DNA of 64,000 bases, taken from the NCBI GenBank assembly GCA_023213315.1, contig JAKCPI010009369.1:1-64000 (forward strand), in the 5' to 3' direction. Under the pieces are notes generated by a model. That model did no database searches, was not told the DNA's origin, and saw only the letters and a list, made by a program, of their open reading frames with translations. Of this stretch, positions 1 through 10,132 are shown one piece after another. The translations under genes and the position numbers were made by a program. Source of the stretch: Euborellia annulipes (lineage: Eukaryota > Arthropoda > Insecta > Dermaptera > Anisolabididae). The stretch's first letter is position 1; the number at the start of each line of letters is the position of its first letter.

Positions 1-29
1 GACCCTTGGTATAGAAGGCAAGCACCCTA

Positions 30-175
30 CCAAATACATGCCCGAGGTCAATTTTACATTTGAATGTTGTCGGAAACTATATATATATATACATGGACAC
101 AAAAAAACAACTTTCAATTACCAAAGGTAGTCGTGTGCTGTTCAACCAGTCACACCAGATTTTTTATATTTATAA
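30..175 (-). mobile_element. Family A repeat, partial, H1 end
   Basis: This is a fragment of the dominant repeat of the window, family A. Read on the plus strand it holds the reverse of the subterminal block (TGTCGGAAACT, then GGACACAAAAAA) followed by half of the H1 hairpin, ending CAGTCACACCAGATTTTT. The 5' half of H1 is deleted, so the hairpin cannot close. It is non-coding, with a boundary accurate to about 10 bp. Confidence 0.7.
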
Positions 176-879
176 AATTGTTAAAATTATATTTTGAAGA
201 AATTTCTCTTTTTTAACTTTAAAAGTTCAATTCATTAAGTTTAAACTATAAATTGAATTTTAAAGTATTAATTAATTATAAAGTTTATAATTATTTGTTC
301 TCTCTTACTTTCTATACTATAGCAAATGTGGTTGTTGTTGTTGTTGTTTTTGTTGTTTAGGTGCTTAAATTATAAAGAGGGAATGCGGAGAGTTAAGAGG
401 CATTTTGCTAGGCGCTTAAAACTAAATTGAGTTATTCGATGGCTTTGATAAGTTCTCGAGGGCCGCAAATCGGATTACGTCAACCGACATTCAGATATAA
501 TAAATAAAGAAGTGTTAATGAGGCCCAAGGGCTTATTCGTGCCTTCCTCCCAACCCTACCTCACCATCACCTGCCCTTTGGGCCAATTAACCGTCTGCCA
601 GGAGGATGATTAATTCCTTCACTCGTCCCCTTTGAGCCTTTAAAACACTAGAATTATTTATTAAACCCAAGGGAGTTACGGTTAATTGGCTTATTGAATT
701 GGAACGATATGATGACATCACATATCTTAACAAACTCTTTATAAATTACCTAAACGCCATTTAGAAATGATTAATTAAATAATATTTTTTTTCAATTTTT
801 GGTTAATAAATCAGCTACTTGATTAGGGATGAAGAAACCGACCCTAAACTTTGGTCGAATTTTTTTTAGGCGAATATTA
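176..879. other. No gene seen; (GTT)n tract at about 328-357
   Basis: Apart from a short GTT microsatellite, the stretch is AT-rich. A more balanced part at about 420-700 contains GAGGCCCAAGGGCTTATTCG. I see no open frame, splice pair or repeat shared with the rest of the window. Confidence 0.5.
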
Positions 880-985
880 ATATGTTTTACTTTCTCGTAT
901 ATGAAATAGAGAAAGTACCGTATTTTAAACTTCAAAAAAATTCGACCTCGAGATTTTGATTATTCTCAAGGTTTTAGACTTTCCT
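880..985 (-). mobile_element. Family A repeat, H2 end fragment
   Basis: It begins with a shortened H2 hairpin (TACTTTCTCGTATATG, then AGAGAAAGTA) and runs into a decayed copy of the block that normally reads AAAATTCGATGTCGAGATTTT. It is truncated after about 100 bp. Confidence 0.65.
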
Positions 986-1026
986 CAGTAAAAAAAAAAA
1001 ACATTTTTGAAATTAAGTCAGTGTGT

Positions 1027-1236
1027 GGCCCACGGGGCTTGGTGTAGAGGTTAGCGTGCTAACCTCGTATACCAAACGTCGCGGGTTCGGACCCCAGGCA
1101 GTCCGATGATTTTATTTAAGCCATTTGGATACCTCTTAAATGGCCTAAGTTGCCGAAAAGACTGTGTGAATGTGTGTGTGAGTGCGAGTGTAAATGAGAA
1201 AAAAGTGTGAATGTTTTTAAAAAAGAAAAAAAAACT
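1027..1236 (+). mobile_element. SINE-1, tRNA-derived, internally deleted copy
   Basis: The head carries RNA polymerase III box A (TGGTGTAGAGG) and box B (GGGTTCGGACC) at tRNA spacing. The body reads GCCGAAAAGACTGTGTGAAT and ends in a GTGTGAGTG-type stretch and an A-rich tail. Compared with the copy at 36158-36426, about 60 bp of the middle is missing. The box A/B head is not a working tRNA, because no acceptor stem or proper anticodon arm closes around it. No clear TSD was found. Confidence 0.85.
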
Positions 1237-1506
1237 ATTCAGTTTTCAAAAAAAAACGTGAAAGAATAAAAACTTTTTTAAACTAGTGTAATTTATCAAA
1301 TGACAAAAAAATAAGAAAAATTAAAAAAAAATCTTAGGTAAAGAACTACTTGTTTGCTCTAAAAATTGATAGGGATCTATAATTCTAGTGTAAGATAATA
1401 TTTATTATAGTCCTATATTTGCAGAGTATACCAGAGAGAAAGGATGTCTGTCAATCCCGAATTTGTTTATATTTATTTCTTTTCTGTATGTTATATATCG
1501 CCTGGT
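1237..1506. other. No gene seen
   Basis: This is AT-rich filler with oligo-A runs between the SINE and the next inverted-repeat element. I see nothing assignable. Confidence 0.5.
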
Positions 1507-1733
1507 GAGAATCATAGTGGCGAAAGTCCGAACTTGAACAATTCGAGAAAAGGCGTTTTATAAACATATACATTTAAATAACCAGGCAACAAATGAATAA
1601 GTCAGAATCATTATCAAAGAATGGAAATAGCCTATATTTCCTCCACTTTGCCGCTCAAAAGAGAAGACGTTAACAACTTTTGGTGGGCTTAACTCAAAAA
1701 TTGAATTTTCGGATTTTCGCCACTATGATTCTC
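1507..1733. mobile_element. MITE with inverted ends (GAGAATCATAGTGGCGAAA)
   Basis: The sequence GAGAATCATAGTGGCGAAA at 1507-1525 recurs inverted at about 1715-1733, with one base different at the inner end. The 227-bp interval has no coding capacity. I could not define a target duplication, so the superfamily is unassigned. Confidence 0.7.
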
Positions 1734-1749
1734 AGCATGCGATATTTTT

Positions 1750-1962
1750 AATAAAAAGAATTTGATTTCCGGTTTAACTTGGTTTACTTGTAAAAATCAC
1801 AACGTTTCGGCCACTCATTCTGTAGCCTTTTTCAGGTACTATTCAGCTAAGATTACAAAGATTGTTAATTCTGTGACAATCTCATTTGAATTTAATTGGC
1901 CGAAACGTTGTAATTTTTACAAATAATCGCACTGTTAAACCCAAAATCAAATTCTTTTTACT
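1750..1962. mobile_element. Foldback element carrying the CGAAACG motif
   Basis: Arms of about 60 bp pair imperfectly. The outer parts read AAAAAGAATTTGATTT and its reverse; the inner parts read TGTAAAAATCACAACGTTTC and its reverse. On the minus strand the left half contains CCTGAAAAAGGCTAC followed by GTGGCCGAAACGTTG, one version of a CTGAAGA/CGAAACGTC module seen elsewhere in this window. Confidence 0.65.
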
Positions 1963-2820
1963 GTGAAAGCCTTAATTTCAAAAAATGTTATATATCGACG
2001 TTCTAATTAGCAAAGTGCCTAACTCCATTTTTGTTTATTTTTCAGGAGAGCCAAAAAACACTGTCATTGTTAGAGCCAATGTTAAACACTTCTCGTGCGG
2101 GATCTTTTTGAACTGAAAAATTTGAATTAGGCTCTTACCCAGTTCAGGGCTTAAGAAGAATGATATTTTTCAACAGAAAATACAAAAAAATGTTAGGCAC
2201 TTCTACTGAGATATGTTATGCTGTCTAATTATTAAATGATGTAAATGGCAGCCAAAAATAAATCGCTGTTATAATACATGAAATATAGATTAATTTTTGG
2301 TAATATTTAACTATAAGACTTGGAGCAACAAGAGCATGTTGATAGGTAATCAAATAGACCAACAATAGAGAATATAAAGTTGTTGGTGTTAATTTATGAA
2401 GATTAATAATGAAAATTTATAGGCGTAATGTCTGAATGTTCTATTCAAATGAACTTGTCGTGCGTGAATGCAATCGGAGACGATGATCGCTCTGTTTTCG
2501 CTTTGTTGCTGTTTGTCTTGAAGCAGTCATTCATCTTTCCATTGAGTGCATCGTAGGAGGTGGAGGGTGGCTCCAGAACAAGGGGTGGAGGGTTGGATCG
2601 ATACCGACGGTCCAGACTAACATCCAGCCAGCAACATCTCTTTCGCTAATATCCCATAGAGGAATTTTTTTTTCTTTTACAAAAATAGAAAATGTTTTTA
2701 TAATTTTTGTTCTCTTACGGAATTCCGAAGGCATAGAGAAGGTGATAAGCTATCGCCCTTATAGATATTAAAGAGGAGACATCTGGATTGGTTAGTGGGA
2801 TTTTAAAGAGCGGTTAGACT
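1963..2820. other. No gene seen
   Basis: AT-rich overall. The part at about 2480-2640 is more GC-balanced (GGAGGTGGAGGGTGGCTCC) and is not repeated in the window. A 67-codon minus frame crosses it, without splice signals or a recognisable domain. Confidence 0.45.
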
Positions 2821-2885
2821 AAGGGCCGGTTGCTTCAGTTCTATTCAACTAGCAAACTTATTCGGTAGATAGCAAATCATCTATA
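2821..2885 (+). mobile_element. Solo end of the GGGCCGGTTGCTTC MITE family
   Basis: TAAGGGCCGGTTGCTTCAG is followed by CAACTAGCAAACTTATTC. It matches the terminal repeats of the elements at 12586-13645 and 35234-35579. I could not find the opposite end nearby, so this is a truncated copy. Confidence 0.55.
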
Positions 2886-3446
2886 TATCTATACTATATA
2901 TATAGTAAATAAGATCACGCTTAACCTCCGAGTTTTGAGAGGTATAAGGAAAGTTTTGTTGGCAATTTAATAAAGACATCATTTATAAAAATTATTAAAA
3001 ATCTTATCTTATCTTATACTATTAAACGAGCAATGTACGTTTATTTGTTTGTTTGTAAGCACACCAGCAGTTCTCGAAAACGGCTCTAACGGTTTTTTTC
3101 AAATTTAAATTATATACTATTTGGGGCATCAATATGAAATTGCGCTAGGTCTTATCTTAGGGAAAATTCGGGTGCCAGAACTTTACTGAAGAAATTTTTT
3201 TCACTTCGGACGCATGAGGTCATTTGAGATCTTTTGGGCAATATAAAGTTTTCATTTGAAGTTATATTTATTTATTTTTTTATAGATTAAATATAAATCA
3301 GAATTCAGTGATACAATTTTTTCAACATAAAATTATATTCCACATATTTTTAATTTAATTAAAATAAATGATTAGTGTAAAAAATCTGGGAGTGGAGCCT
3401 TGAGCTTAGGCAACCAAATTGCTTAGCCGTCAGAAGTGTTGTCTTA
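2886..3446 (+). mobile_element. Possible Helitron-like fragment at about 3003-3240, otherwise no gene
   Basis: The stretch ATACTATTAAACGAGCAATG followed by TTTGTTTGTTTGTAAGCACA and CTCGAAAACGGCTCTAACGG resembles the 5' ends of non-autonomous Helitrons common in insect genomes (from memory). I did not find the diagnostic 3' hairpin plus CTRR end. The remainder is plain AT-rich DNA. Confidence 0.3.
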
Positions 3447-3634
3447 AGGGCCCTACACACGGGGCAGTTGGACCAAAACCAGATCAGTTTTAATCAATAG
3501 CTTGAGGTGTAAAGAAAAACTTTAAATGACCTCTTATCTATCTAAATGTCAAAAATGGTTCCCGTAGAGGTTTTTGACATCCACGTCATAAATTTTTAAT
3601 AATTCATTAAAACATTCACCGTGTGTAGAGTCCT
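3447..3634. mobile_element. PIF/Harbinger-like MITE, TSD TTA
   Basis: Terminal inverted repeats AGGGCCCTACACACGG and AGGACTCTACACACGG (read inward) bound 188 bp. Both sides are flanked by the trinucleotide TTA (3444-3446 and 3635-3637). A 3-bp TWA duplication with GC-rich ends is the signature of PIF/Harbinger. There is no open frame, so the element is non-autonomous. Confidence 0.7.
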
Positions 3635-3802
3635 TTAAAAGTTACTTTTCTCCTTCAGATGCATTAAAAAAAATATTATTTATTTATTTTTAAAATATTG
3701 GTTTCAAGGCTCTACTCTCAGGACTCCAGGCACATGTGGCGCCGACTATACGTGAGTTAAAGGAAACTTCAATTATAATATTATTTGTCAAAACAAGACT
3801 AA

Positions 3803-4443
3803 AGCTCAAACAGACAGAACGCGAAATTCGCGACGCTCAGGCTAGCGCGCATTTCGCGGCGTAAGGCGTTTTTGCTAAGCCACACGGGAAGCGTAATCTG
3901 GGCGTACGATCCGGTATTGTGTATATGTTTCAACAACCTTTATTTAATGAATTTATAAATATTTTATAAATAAAGTATTATATTACGAAAGAAATAGAAT
4001 ATCATTGCAAAATTAGATTTTATTTAAATCTTATTTTATTAATGATAACTTTGATTAAATATTTTTCGAGGCTTGTAAATTAGAATAAGATAATACTATT
4101 CAATTACCTCGATTCGGACTTTTTACTAATCATAGATTGGCTGCCATATAACTTTAATATTATTTACTTTTATTTAGTTAGAGGCGAAAGAAACAAGTGT
4201 TTTTAACTCTATAAGTTTTTTATTTCATTACTCATCTTGATTATTTCGCCTGTTCGCGCGAAAGAGTTGTAAATTTGTACAACTCGAAAAAGCTGTCGCG
4301 CGAAAGAGAGCGTTTACGCCGCGTAAGTTCGCCCCCTGTGTGACGGGGATGATACAGTCTTGCCGTATACAACATTTCGCGCCCTTTCGCGGCGTTGAAA
4401 AAACCCAAGCGACGCGAATTTCGCGTTCTGTCTGTTTGAGCCT
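3803..4443. mobile_element. CpG-rich PIF/Harbinger-like MITE, TSD TAA
   Basis: Terminal repeats include GCTCAAACAGACAGAACGCG and run about 30 bp; the left end lacks one G. Flanking TAA occurs at 3800-3802 and 4444-4446. Behind the termini lie CpG-dense patches (GCGCGCATTTCGCGGCG on the left, CGCCGCGAAAGGGCGCG on the right-arm minus strand) that stand out from an AT-rich core. The 100-codon minus frame here is a by-product of these GC-rich arms, not a gene. Confidence 0.7.
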
Positions 4444-4454
4444 TAATTCAATTT

Positions 4455-4605
4455 CTTCTCGAGCTTGTGATCCCGGGTTCGCTTCCCGCACCAAGCGAGA
4501 ACAATTTATTTCAAATGAATTGGCAACCAATCATTATAAATAAATACAGATGAGTACAGATAAAATATAGATGCCGAAAAGATTTTAAAATAAATAAAAT
4601 TAAAA
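4455..4605 (+). mobile_element. SINE-2, tRNA-derived, partial
   Basis: The segment begins around a box-B-like GGGTTCGCTTCCCGCACC, continues AATTGGCAACCAATC, and has the family tail GATGCCGAAAAGATTTTAAA. Related copies lie at 24825-24920, 31678-31752, 35315-35410, 57815-57880 and 62966-63056. Box A is missing, so this copy is 5'-truncated. It sits directly beside the PIF-like MITE. Confidence 0.65.
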
Positions 4606-4611
4606 AATATT

Positions 4612-4680
4612 TTCACAATGGCATTTTAAATAAATTTTTCTCGCTGGTGCGGGAAGTGAACTAGGGACAAGAAGATAGTT
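4612..4680 (-). mobile_element. SINE-2 fragment, opposite strand
   Basis: On the minus strand GTTCACTTCCCGCACCAGCG is followed by AGAAAAATTTATTT, matching the box-B side of the neighbouring SINE-2 copy. The two copies are arranged tail to tail. Confidence 0.5.
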
Positions 4681-5814
4681 ATAAAATTTAATTGTAAATT
4701 CAGTGATTTTTTTCCGTGCTCAGAATAAAAGTATCTACTATATTTTAATTATATTTTAAACACTTAAGAGAAGGGGGGAGGACAAGTGTTTTCGTTTCCC
4801 ATTTTTTATTACGGATATTCGAGCATTTCAAGTTTTGATAGTCTATTGTTGTCATTTCAAATCCCCCATGTGAATGCTGATAAGAAATTTCATAGTTTCC
4901 TCTTTTTCTTCTGCCTCTTAAATTTTTAATAATTAAAGGAAGCAAACTATTTAATAAAGATTTTTTGATGTAACTTGGAAGAGTTAAAACTTTTATTACA
5001 AATGTTTAATTATCATCACACTTTATCTTTGTTGATACATCTTTCAAGGCGAGTCTCTCAAATGCCTTCAAACTTGATAAACGAAATAGATGTCTACTCA
5101 TCAAAACTTGAAGTGCTTGATGAACTTAAAGTCTGAATAAGAAATGCAATTTAAGCAATCTTTGTGCAAAAATTATGTTTTTATCAACTCTTCTTCATTC
5201 TAAGCGTAATATATTGATGTTAGCAGCACATCATTCTGTCAATTTAATTGATTATTTAAATAAAAGCTAGAGTTCTTAGGGAAAGAGGCGCCTCTTTAAA
5301 TTAGGAAGCCACACCTATTTAATTTTCTTGAATGAAAACCATTAAGAAAATTTATTATTTAAATTAAATTTAATTGATTTGTTTTTGATGGCCCAAACTT
5401 TTTTTTGGCATATTTTTAAAGTGTAGCGTAGAATATAATCATTGCGACATTTATTACGTATTTTATATGTATTTTTTATATATCGTAAAAGAGCGACAAA
5501 AAAAAGAAGACAAGAGTATAAAACTAAATTTAATGCCACCATGTGGAGAAATTAATCAGCCAGTCTGGTTGGTCTGTGGAATTTGGAAATTTGAATGCAA
5601 TATTAATAATATTTTAAATAATACCAGTATAGCAGCACAAGTTATTTATAATTTCATCAATGAATAAAATTAGATTTAATCTTCAAAACAAAGAAAATAA
5701 TAAGGGTAATAATCAAATAAGTTAATCGGTTAGGTTACTATGCACAAAGTACAAATCCAAAAAAAATTGAAATATTTTCTTTAATAGAATACTATAAAAT
5801 GTCATGAAATGAGA
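4681..5814. other. No gene seen
   Basis: More than 1 kb of AT-rich DNA. Frames of about 66 codons occur on both strands, are biased to Lys, Asn, Ile and Phe, and carry no recognisable domain. No repeat of this window maps here. Confidence 0.5.
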
Positions 5815-5972
5815 TCAGGATCGGAACTACTATATTTGTTAGGAGGGGTAAAACGTAATCTGCAGCTCCCTTTTTGTCAATATTATAAAATACCTAAGTT
5901 TAAATTTTAAAAATTTGAGTCTCTAAAATTTTGCCGCCCTAGGCAATAGGCCTAGCCATAAATCCACCCGTG
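5815..5972 (-). mobile_element. Possible hAT-type fragment
   Basis: On the minus strand the end CACGGGTGGATTTATGGC runs into CCTAGGGCGGCAAAATTTT. This resembles the CAGGGGCGGATTTA-type ends of short hAT elements. I found no matching second end or 8-bp duplication. Confidence 0.3.
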
Positions 5973-6484
5973 CAACGAATTATGGTAATTGTTCCTTAGA
6001 GGAGGTGGGAATTTGGAAAACGAATATTAAGTATTTATAAATTTTGCATAATAATGTTAAAAAGAATTTGTTAATTTCTTGGATGATCACTATTCATCTA
6101 CGTTTCTTAATAACAAATTATATTTTGTTTTCGTGAACCACTTTCCCTATTTTGCCCGGGGCACATACTCCAAGCCCCCCCTCCCTAGTTCCCGATCTGA
6201 ATGAGATTACTCAGTTCGAGAGAATAAGGTGACAGCCGCATGAATTGTAAACAAAAAATAATATTTAGTGGCATATCGAGTTGAGCCCTGTATGTGGTTC
6301 TTTTTCGAAATATAAACAAAAAATTCTCATAAACAATAGAAAATTAAGTCCCAGACAGGAAGATAGTCTCTAATCATCTCTACATGGGTATTAATTGAAA
6401 TATTTAGCAACAATTAAAATAAATCATAATTAGTAAATTGTCAAATTTGAGCCCTAAATTTCAAGAAGTATTAGATGCAATTTT
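5973..6484. other. No gene seen
   Basis: AT-rich, with one C-rich patch near 6155-6195 (AAGCCCCCCCTCCCTAG) that could be another hAT remnant. Nothing else is assignable. Confidence 0.4.
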
Positions 6485-6925
6485 GCTACTATCGCTACAG
6501 TCACTAGATCATAGAAGACGCGTGTCTGCACTCTCTCTCTTCTATAGGTATTTCAATGGTTAATGCTCTGCCGAATTAAAATCAATTATCCCACCCAATG
6601 CAACATATTCACGGAATAAAAGAGAGGCATCGTCCCAGAAACCCAAAGCTGTTCAGATCACGACTAACAGAACTAGTCAATCCAATCTTCCTTTGTCCCG
6701 TGATTGAAACAAGCTCCCTGCGTCTATCTTCCCCAATACCTACAATCTTCAGACTTTCAAGTCTAATCTCAACAGACATCTTCTCAGTTCCCGCAGTTGA
6801 GTTCCCCTTTTATGCTTCATCTTTATTTATTTATTTATTTTTTAACTATCAATATATTCCTCCTGGTTGCATGTGACATCTGGTCATTATAGGTCTTTAT
6901 GCACCCATTCCAAAAAATAAAATAA
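6485..6925 (+). pseudogene. LINE (non-LTR retrotransposon) 3' fragment
   Basis: Translation across interrupted frames gives the C-terminal end of a LINE polyprotein, downstream of the reverse transcriptase domain: LSLFYRYFNG, then stop, then CSAELKSIIPPNATYSRN, followed by FPNTYNLQTFKSNLNRHLLS. This order is typical of jockey/RTE-like LINEs. A 3' UTR with TGGTCATTATAGGTC and an A-rich tail follows. The same 3' end occurs on the minus strand at 16531-17033. Several stops and frame changes show it is dead, and the enzymatic domains are missing through 5' truncation. Confidence 0.75.
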
Positions 6926-7559
6926 AAAATCCACTGTCAGAAGTTGATAATGCGAATGAATGATAAAAGCTCAAATAATTTTATTCTTCCTAAAACAAAG
7001 GATGAGTAAAAATTCATTGATTAAACGAACAAATTTAATAATAAGAGAATTTGTCAAGGGGTTAAAATGACATCGATAAAAAAAATGCGAATTAAAAAAA
7101 AAAAGGAAGAAAAAATGTAGCCTGTTTTAAATTTACATTTTATTTCCTTTTTCTTTTTTTTTTTCTTTTTGTAAAGGATCAAAAAGTCATCAGGAATTCA
7201 AAGAAAAATCATGATAATTGAGCGCAATTTCCTTTCTATTCAAAATAAAATATTTATTATAAATTCACAGGATGAAGGCGGAAGTAAATTTCAAAGCAGT
7301 TTGAGAGGACATGTCGGATGTGACTTGGATTTTTAATATTTTTTTTATATTTTACTTGCCATATATGTTCGTCCATATACAACAGAGTTTTTGATTTTTT
7401 ATCTATCATTCTAAATAACACCGGAAGATTTAAAAAAATATTACCACAAGTATTTAATGTATAAAAAGAAAAACCAACGAATGATGTAAAGGTGAAATGT
7501 TGAAATTCATACTGATAATGACACCACTAGTGGAAAATATTAATTCAATTTATGAATTG
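6926..7559. other. No gene seen
   Basis: AT-rich with long A and T runs around 7080-7170. No shared repeat or open frame of interest was noted. Confidence 0.5.
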
Positions 7560-7625
7560 TTTTGTTAATAGCTCTGAAGATGGTCCTCAAAAGGACTGAA
7601 ACGTCAGCTTTGAGAGTGAAATAAT
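7560..7625 (+). repeat. CTGAAGA-hairpin-GAAACGTC module
   Basis: CTGAAGA at 7574-7580 is followed by a perfect 4-bp stem (GTCC, loop TCAAAA, GGAC) and GAAACGTC at 7598-7605. AGCT lies on both sides, so the module could be closed by an outer stem. It resembles the arrangement of a hammerhead ribozyme core (CUGAUGA, stem, GAAA), but the first box is not the canonical one. Similar modules occur elsewhere in the window. Confidence 0.5.
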
Positions 7626-8142
7626 TGAATATACGCTTAGATGCACTTTCCAATTTATCATTTTACCTAAAAAGCTTCATATGATTGAAATAATATTTTT
7701 TTATTTAGCCTATATAAAAAATATTTTCAGTGGCTTTAGTATGTTTTAAGGTCTAAATTTAATTTAATTAGAGCTTAAAATATAGCTTAATGTATGTATA
7801 TGTATAAATAAATAAATAAACCATGTGGATTACATAAAAGCCATTCGTTTCCATTTAAGAGCGTTTCCGTGTTTTACACCCGAATATCTTTCTCTCTCTC
7901 TCTTCTTAATTCTCACCTAGAAACCAAGCGTACGGAGTTTTATCTCCAGAATGGGAGCAATTGACACAAAATCATCAACCTGAGGGAAAAGCAGTCGTTG
8001 CTTTATTAATTCAACATCTTAGATGTATATTGAAACTGTACTGGAGAATTATTATTATTATAAAAATGTATGGAATCTTTGTAATAAGATGAAATATGAA
8101 AATAAAATTTAAAAAAAATGGAACCATTCATATGAAATAATT
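7626..8142. other. No gene seen
   Basis: AT-rich with a short CT tract near 7892-7902. Nothing assignable. Confidence 0.5.
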
Positions 8143-8376
8143 TAATTAAATTCTCATCTAATTATAGATAAATAAATAACACTAGGTTAAGTTTCAAAAG
8201 GTTTTTTATTTTTATCTTCTGTGCATTTCGTAGAAAACACATCATCTTCAGAGCTATGACAAAAAGAAAAGGTTTGGGTCATAGCTCTGAAGTTGACGTG
8301 TTGACGCCGAAATGCGCATAATGAAACTTAACCTAGTGTTATTTATTTATCTATAATTAGATGAGAATTTAATTCA
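8143..8376. mobile_element. Family C foldback element
   Basis: Long arms pair across the element. Outer parts are AATTCTCATCTAATTATAG and its reverse; middle parts are AACACTAGGTTAAG and its reverse; inner parts are TCTTCAGAGCTATGA and TCATAGCTCTGAAG. The right arm contains the CTGAAG/CCGAAATGCG variant of the hairpin motif. A second copy at 59935-60640 is split by a hAT insertion. Confidence 0.75.
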
Positions 8377-8434
8377 ATTGAACAATGTTTCAACTAGTGC
8401 CAACGGTGAATCCTTATTAAAATAAAATAAGTTT

Positions 8435-9048
8435 TTACTTTCTCTTAAGTATTGGATTCATGTCAAAAATTCGATGTCGAGATTTTGATGGATATACACC
8501 TTTTAAGGTCCCCTGAATCAAAAAAAAGTGGTTTTCGCGACATGGTCTGTCTGTGTGTGTCTATCTGTGAAGAAAATATCTCAAGAACGAAAAGAGCTAG
8601 GAGGTTGAAATTTTATATTTAAGTTACGCACCCCTCCTGGGACGTAACACGAAGCTTTTGAACAAGATCGGTCAAAAAGTGCTAGTACTTTACTGGTGTA
8701 CTATTTTAATTTTTTTCGATTTTTTCAAAAATAACGACTTTGATTAAAATTCAAAATTCAATTATTTTTTAGATGTTCTTTAAAATGTATATTCTAATTT
8801 TGTCATTGAAATCTTCTGAAGACCACTTTACTCTTGTACTTCATAGGAAAGATAGGAGAAGTGGTTGGTACGGTAATATAAATATAGGTCTAAATATTTT
8901 TCTGTGTAAAAATTTTACATCTTAAATTCAAATGTACCGTACTGTCGGGAACTAAATATATCTCGACACAAAAAATCTGGTGTGTCCAAGTACAGAACAC
9001 AAATTTTTATTACCGAAGTAAGAGAAAGTTGTGTCACACAGATTTTTC
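8435..9048 (-). mobile_element. Family A repeat, near full length
   Basis: On the plus strand it opens with a collapsed H2 hairpin (TACTTTCTCTTAAGTATTGG). The conserved blocks follow in order: AAAATTCGATGTCGAGATTT, CGCGACATGGTCTGTCTGTG, CTCAAGAACGAAAAGAGCTA, ACGTAACACGAAGCTTTTGA and CGGTCAAAAAGTGCTAG. It ends at H1, here reduced and with one strand of the stem shortened. There is no open frame. The GTCTGTCTGTGTGTG part is an internal microsatellite that varies between copies. Confidence 0.85.
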
Positions 9049-9531
9049 AAAAAATGAAACAACCTCAAAATAAAAGAAAAGGCGCTGTATTTTTTTTTTT
9101 TTTTTTAATTAAAATCCCATAAAGGATATTTTGTAAATATAGTAGTAAAAAAAAAACGTCTCGTTTGTTTCATCTCTTTGATTTGTTTATCAATAATAAT
9201 ACCGTAATAATGATGATGAACGTTATTTCACGGATGCCGCCCAAATGCTATTATGCTAACGAATTAATAAAGTGTGACTCAACCAATTATTCTCTGTGCG
9301 TAGTTCGATATTTAATATTTATGAATGAGTGGATTGCGAAATAAAAATAATAATAATAAGAAAAAAAAATAGGAATTGCAATCTGTTTTTTCTTAATACT
9401 GAAAGAGTGGGAGGGAGACCGGCTAAAAAGTCAAGTAGCCGTTTGTTTGTCATTGAATACGTTCAAATTCAGAGATTACGAAAGCGAGCAACAATTTCAA
9501 GACCAATGAAACAATGAGACAGTATGCGTTA
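9049..9531. other. No gene seen
   Basis: AT-rich with poly-T near 9090-9107 and poly-A near 9148. A 62-codon plus frame at 9329-9517 shows no domain and no conserved relative in the window. Confidence 0.45.
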
Positions 9532-9762
9532 CTGTGTTCAAAAAGTAAGGTGAATATTTAATTTAAACTTCCCGGGCTTACCAATTTCAGCAAATTTTTT
9601 TTATTTATCTGGGTATTTTTGTTAGTGACAGCTCTGCCAAATTTCATATCAATTAAATGTTTTTGGTAAATCGCAGGAAAATGTTTATAAATGGTACAAA
9701 AAATTTAAAGAAGGCAAAGAGCGTATTTGATTTGAGAGAACGTGATTTGTTAGACTTTGAAT
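9532..9762 (+). pseudogene. mariner transposon 5' relic with transposase helix-turn-helix scrap
   Basis: A TA dinucleotide (9530-9531) is followed by CTGTGTTCAAAAAGTAAGGT, which looks like a mariner terminal repeat. Codons 9677-9730 read ENVYKWYKKFKEGKERI followed by a stop, matching the conserved VxxWxKRFxEGRE segment at the end of the N-terminal DNA-binding region of mariner transposases. The rest of the transposase, including the DDD catalytic domain, is absent. A hAT-type element interrupts the relic at 9763. Confidence 0.7.
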
Positions 9763-10048
9763 CATGAGCGTACCCAGGATCAAATCTAGGGGGGGAGGCA
9801 TGGTCAGATCATGGTCGTCCAGGGGGGCAGATCATGGTCGTCCAGATTGTGACATAGCTATTTTTTATATAGAGGGGTAAAGCCTTCGAATTAAAGGCCT
9901 AAAAACCCTCGAGTTCTAACAAAAAGAATCATTCCCCATCGCCAACCACCAATTTTGTTTCGTTTCATCACTTTATAAGCATTTAATTTTTTTTTTGTTG
10001 TTTCTAGGGGGGGGGGCAGCTGCCCCGCCCTCGCTGGGTACGCCCATG
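9763..10048. mobile_element. hAT-type MITE, 8-bp TSD CTTTGAAT
   Basis: Inverted ends CATGAGCGTACCCAG and CATGGGCGTACCCAG (read inward) bound 286 bp. The 8-bp duplication CTTTGAAT is perfect (9755-9762 and 10049-10056). G-run blocks lie next to both ends, and a short tandem duplication of CAGATCATGGTCGTCCAG lies inside. It is non-coding and inserted into the mariner relic. Confidence 0.85.
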
Positions 10049-10132
10049 CTTTGAATGATGCACAATATTTTAATTACGATTAAAATTATTCAGAAATATT
10101 TATTTATACAATTTGGTATCCAAAAGATTTAA

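Noticed and set aside
1027..1100. tRNA gene
   Set aside because: Box A and box B are present, but no acceptor stem or sound anticodon arm closes, and the head continues into a SINE body shared with other copies.
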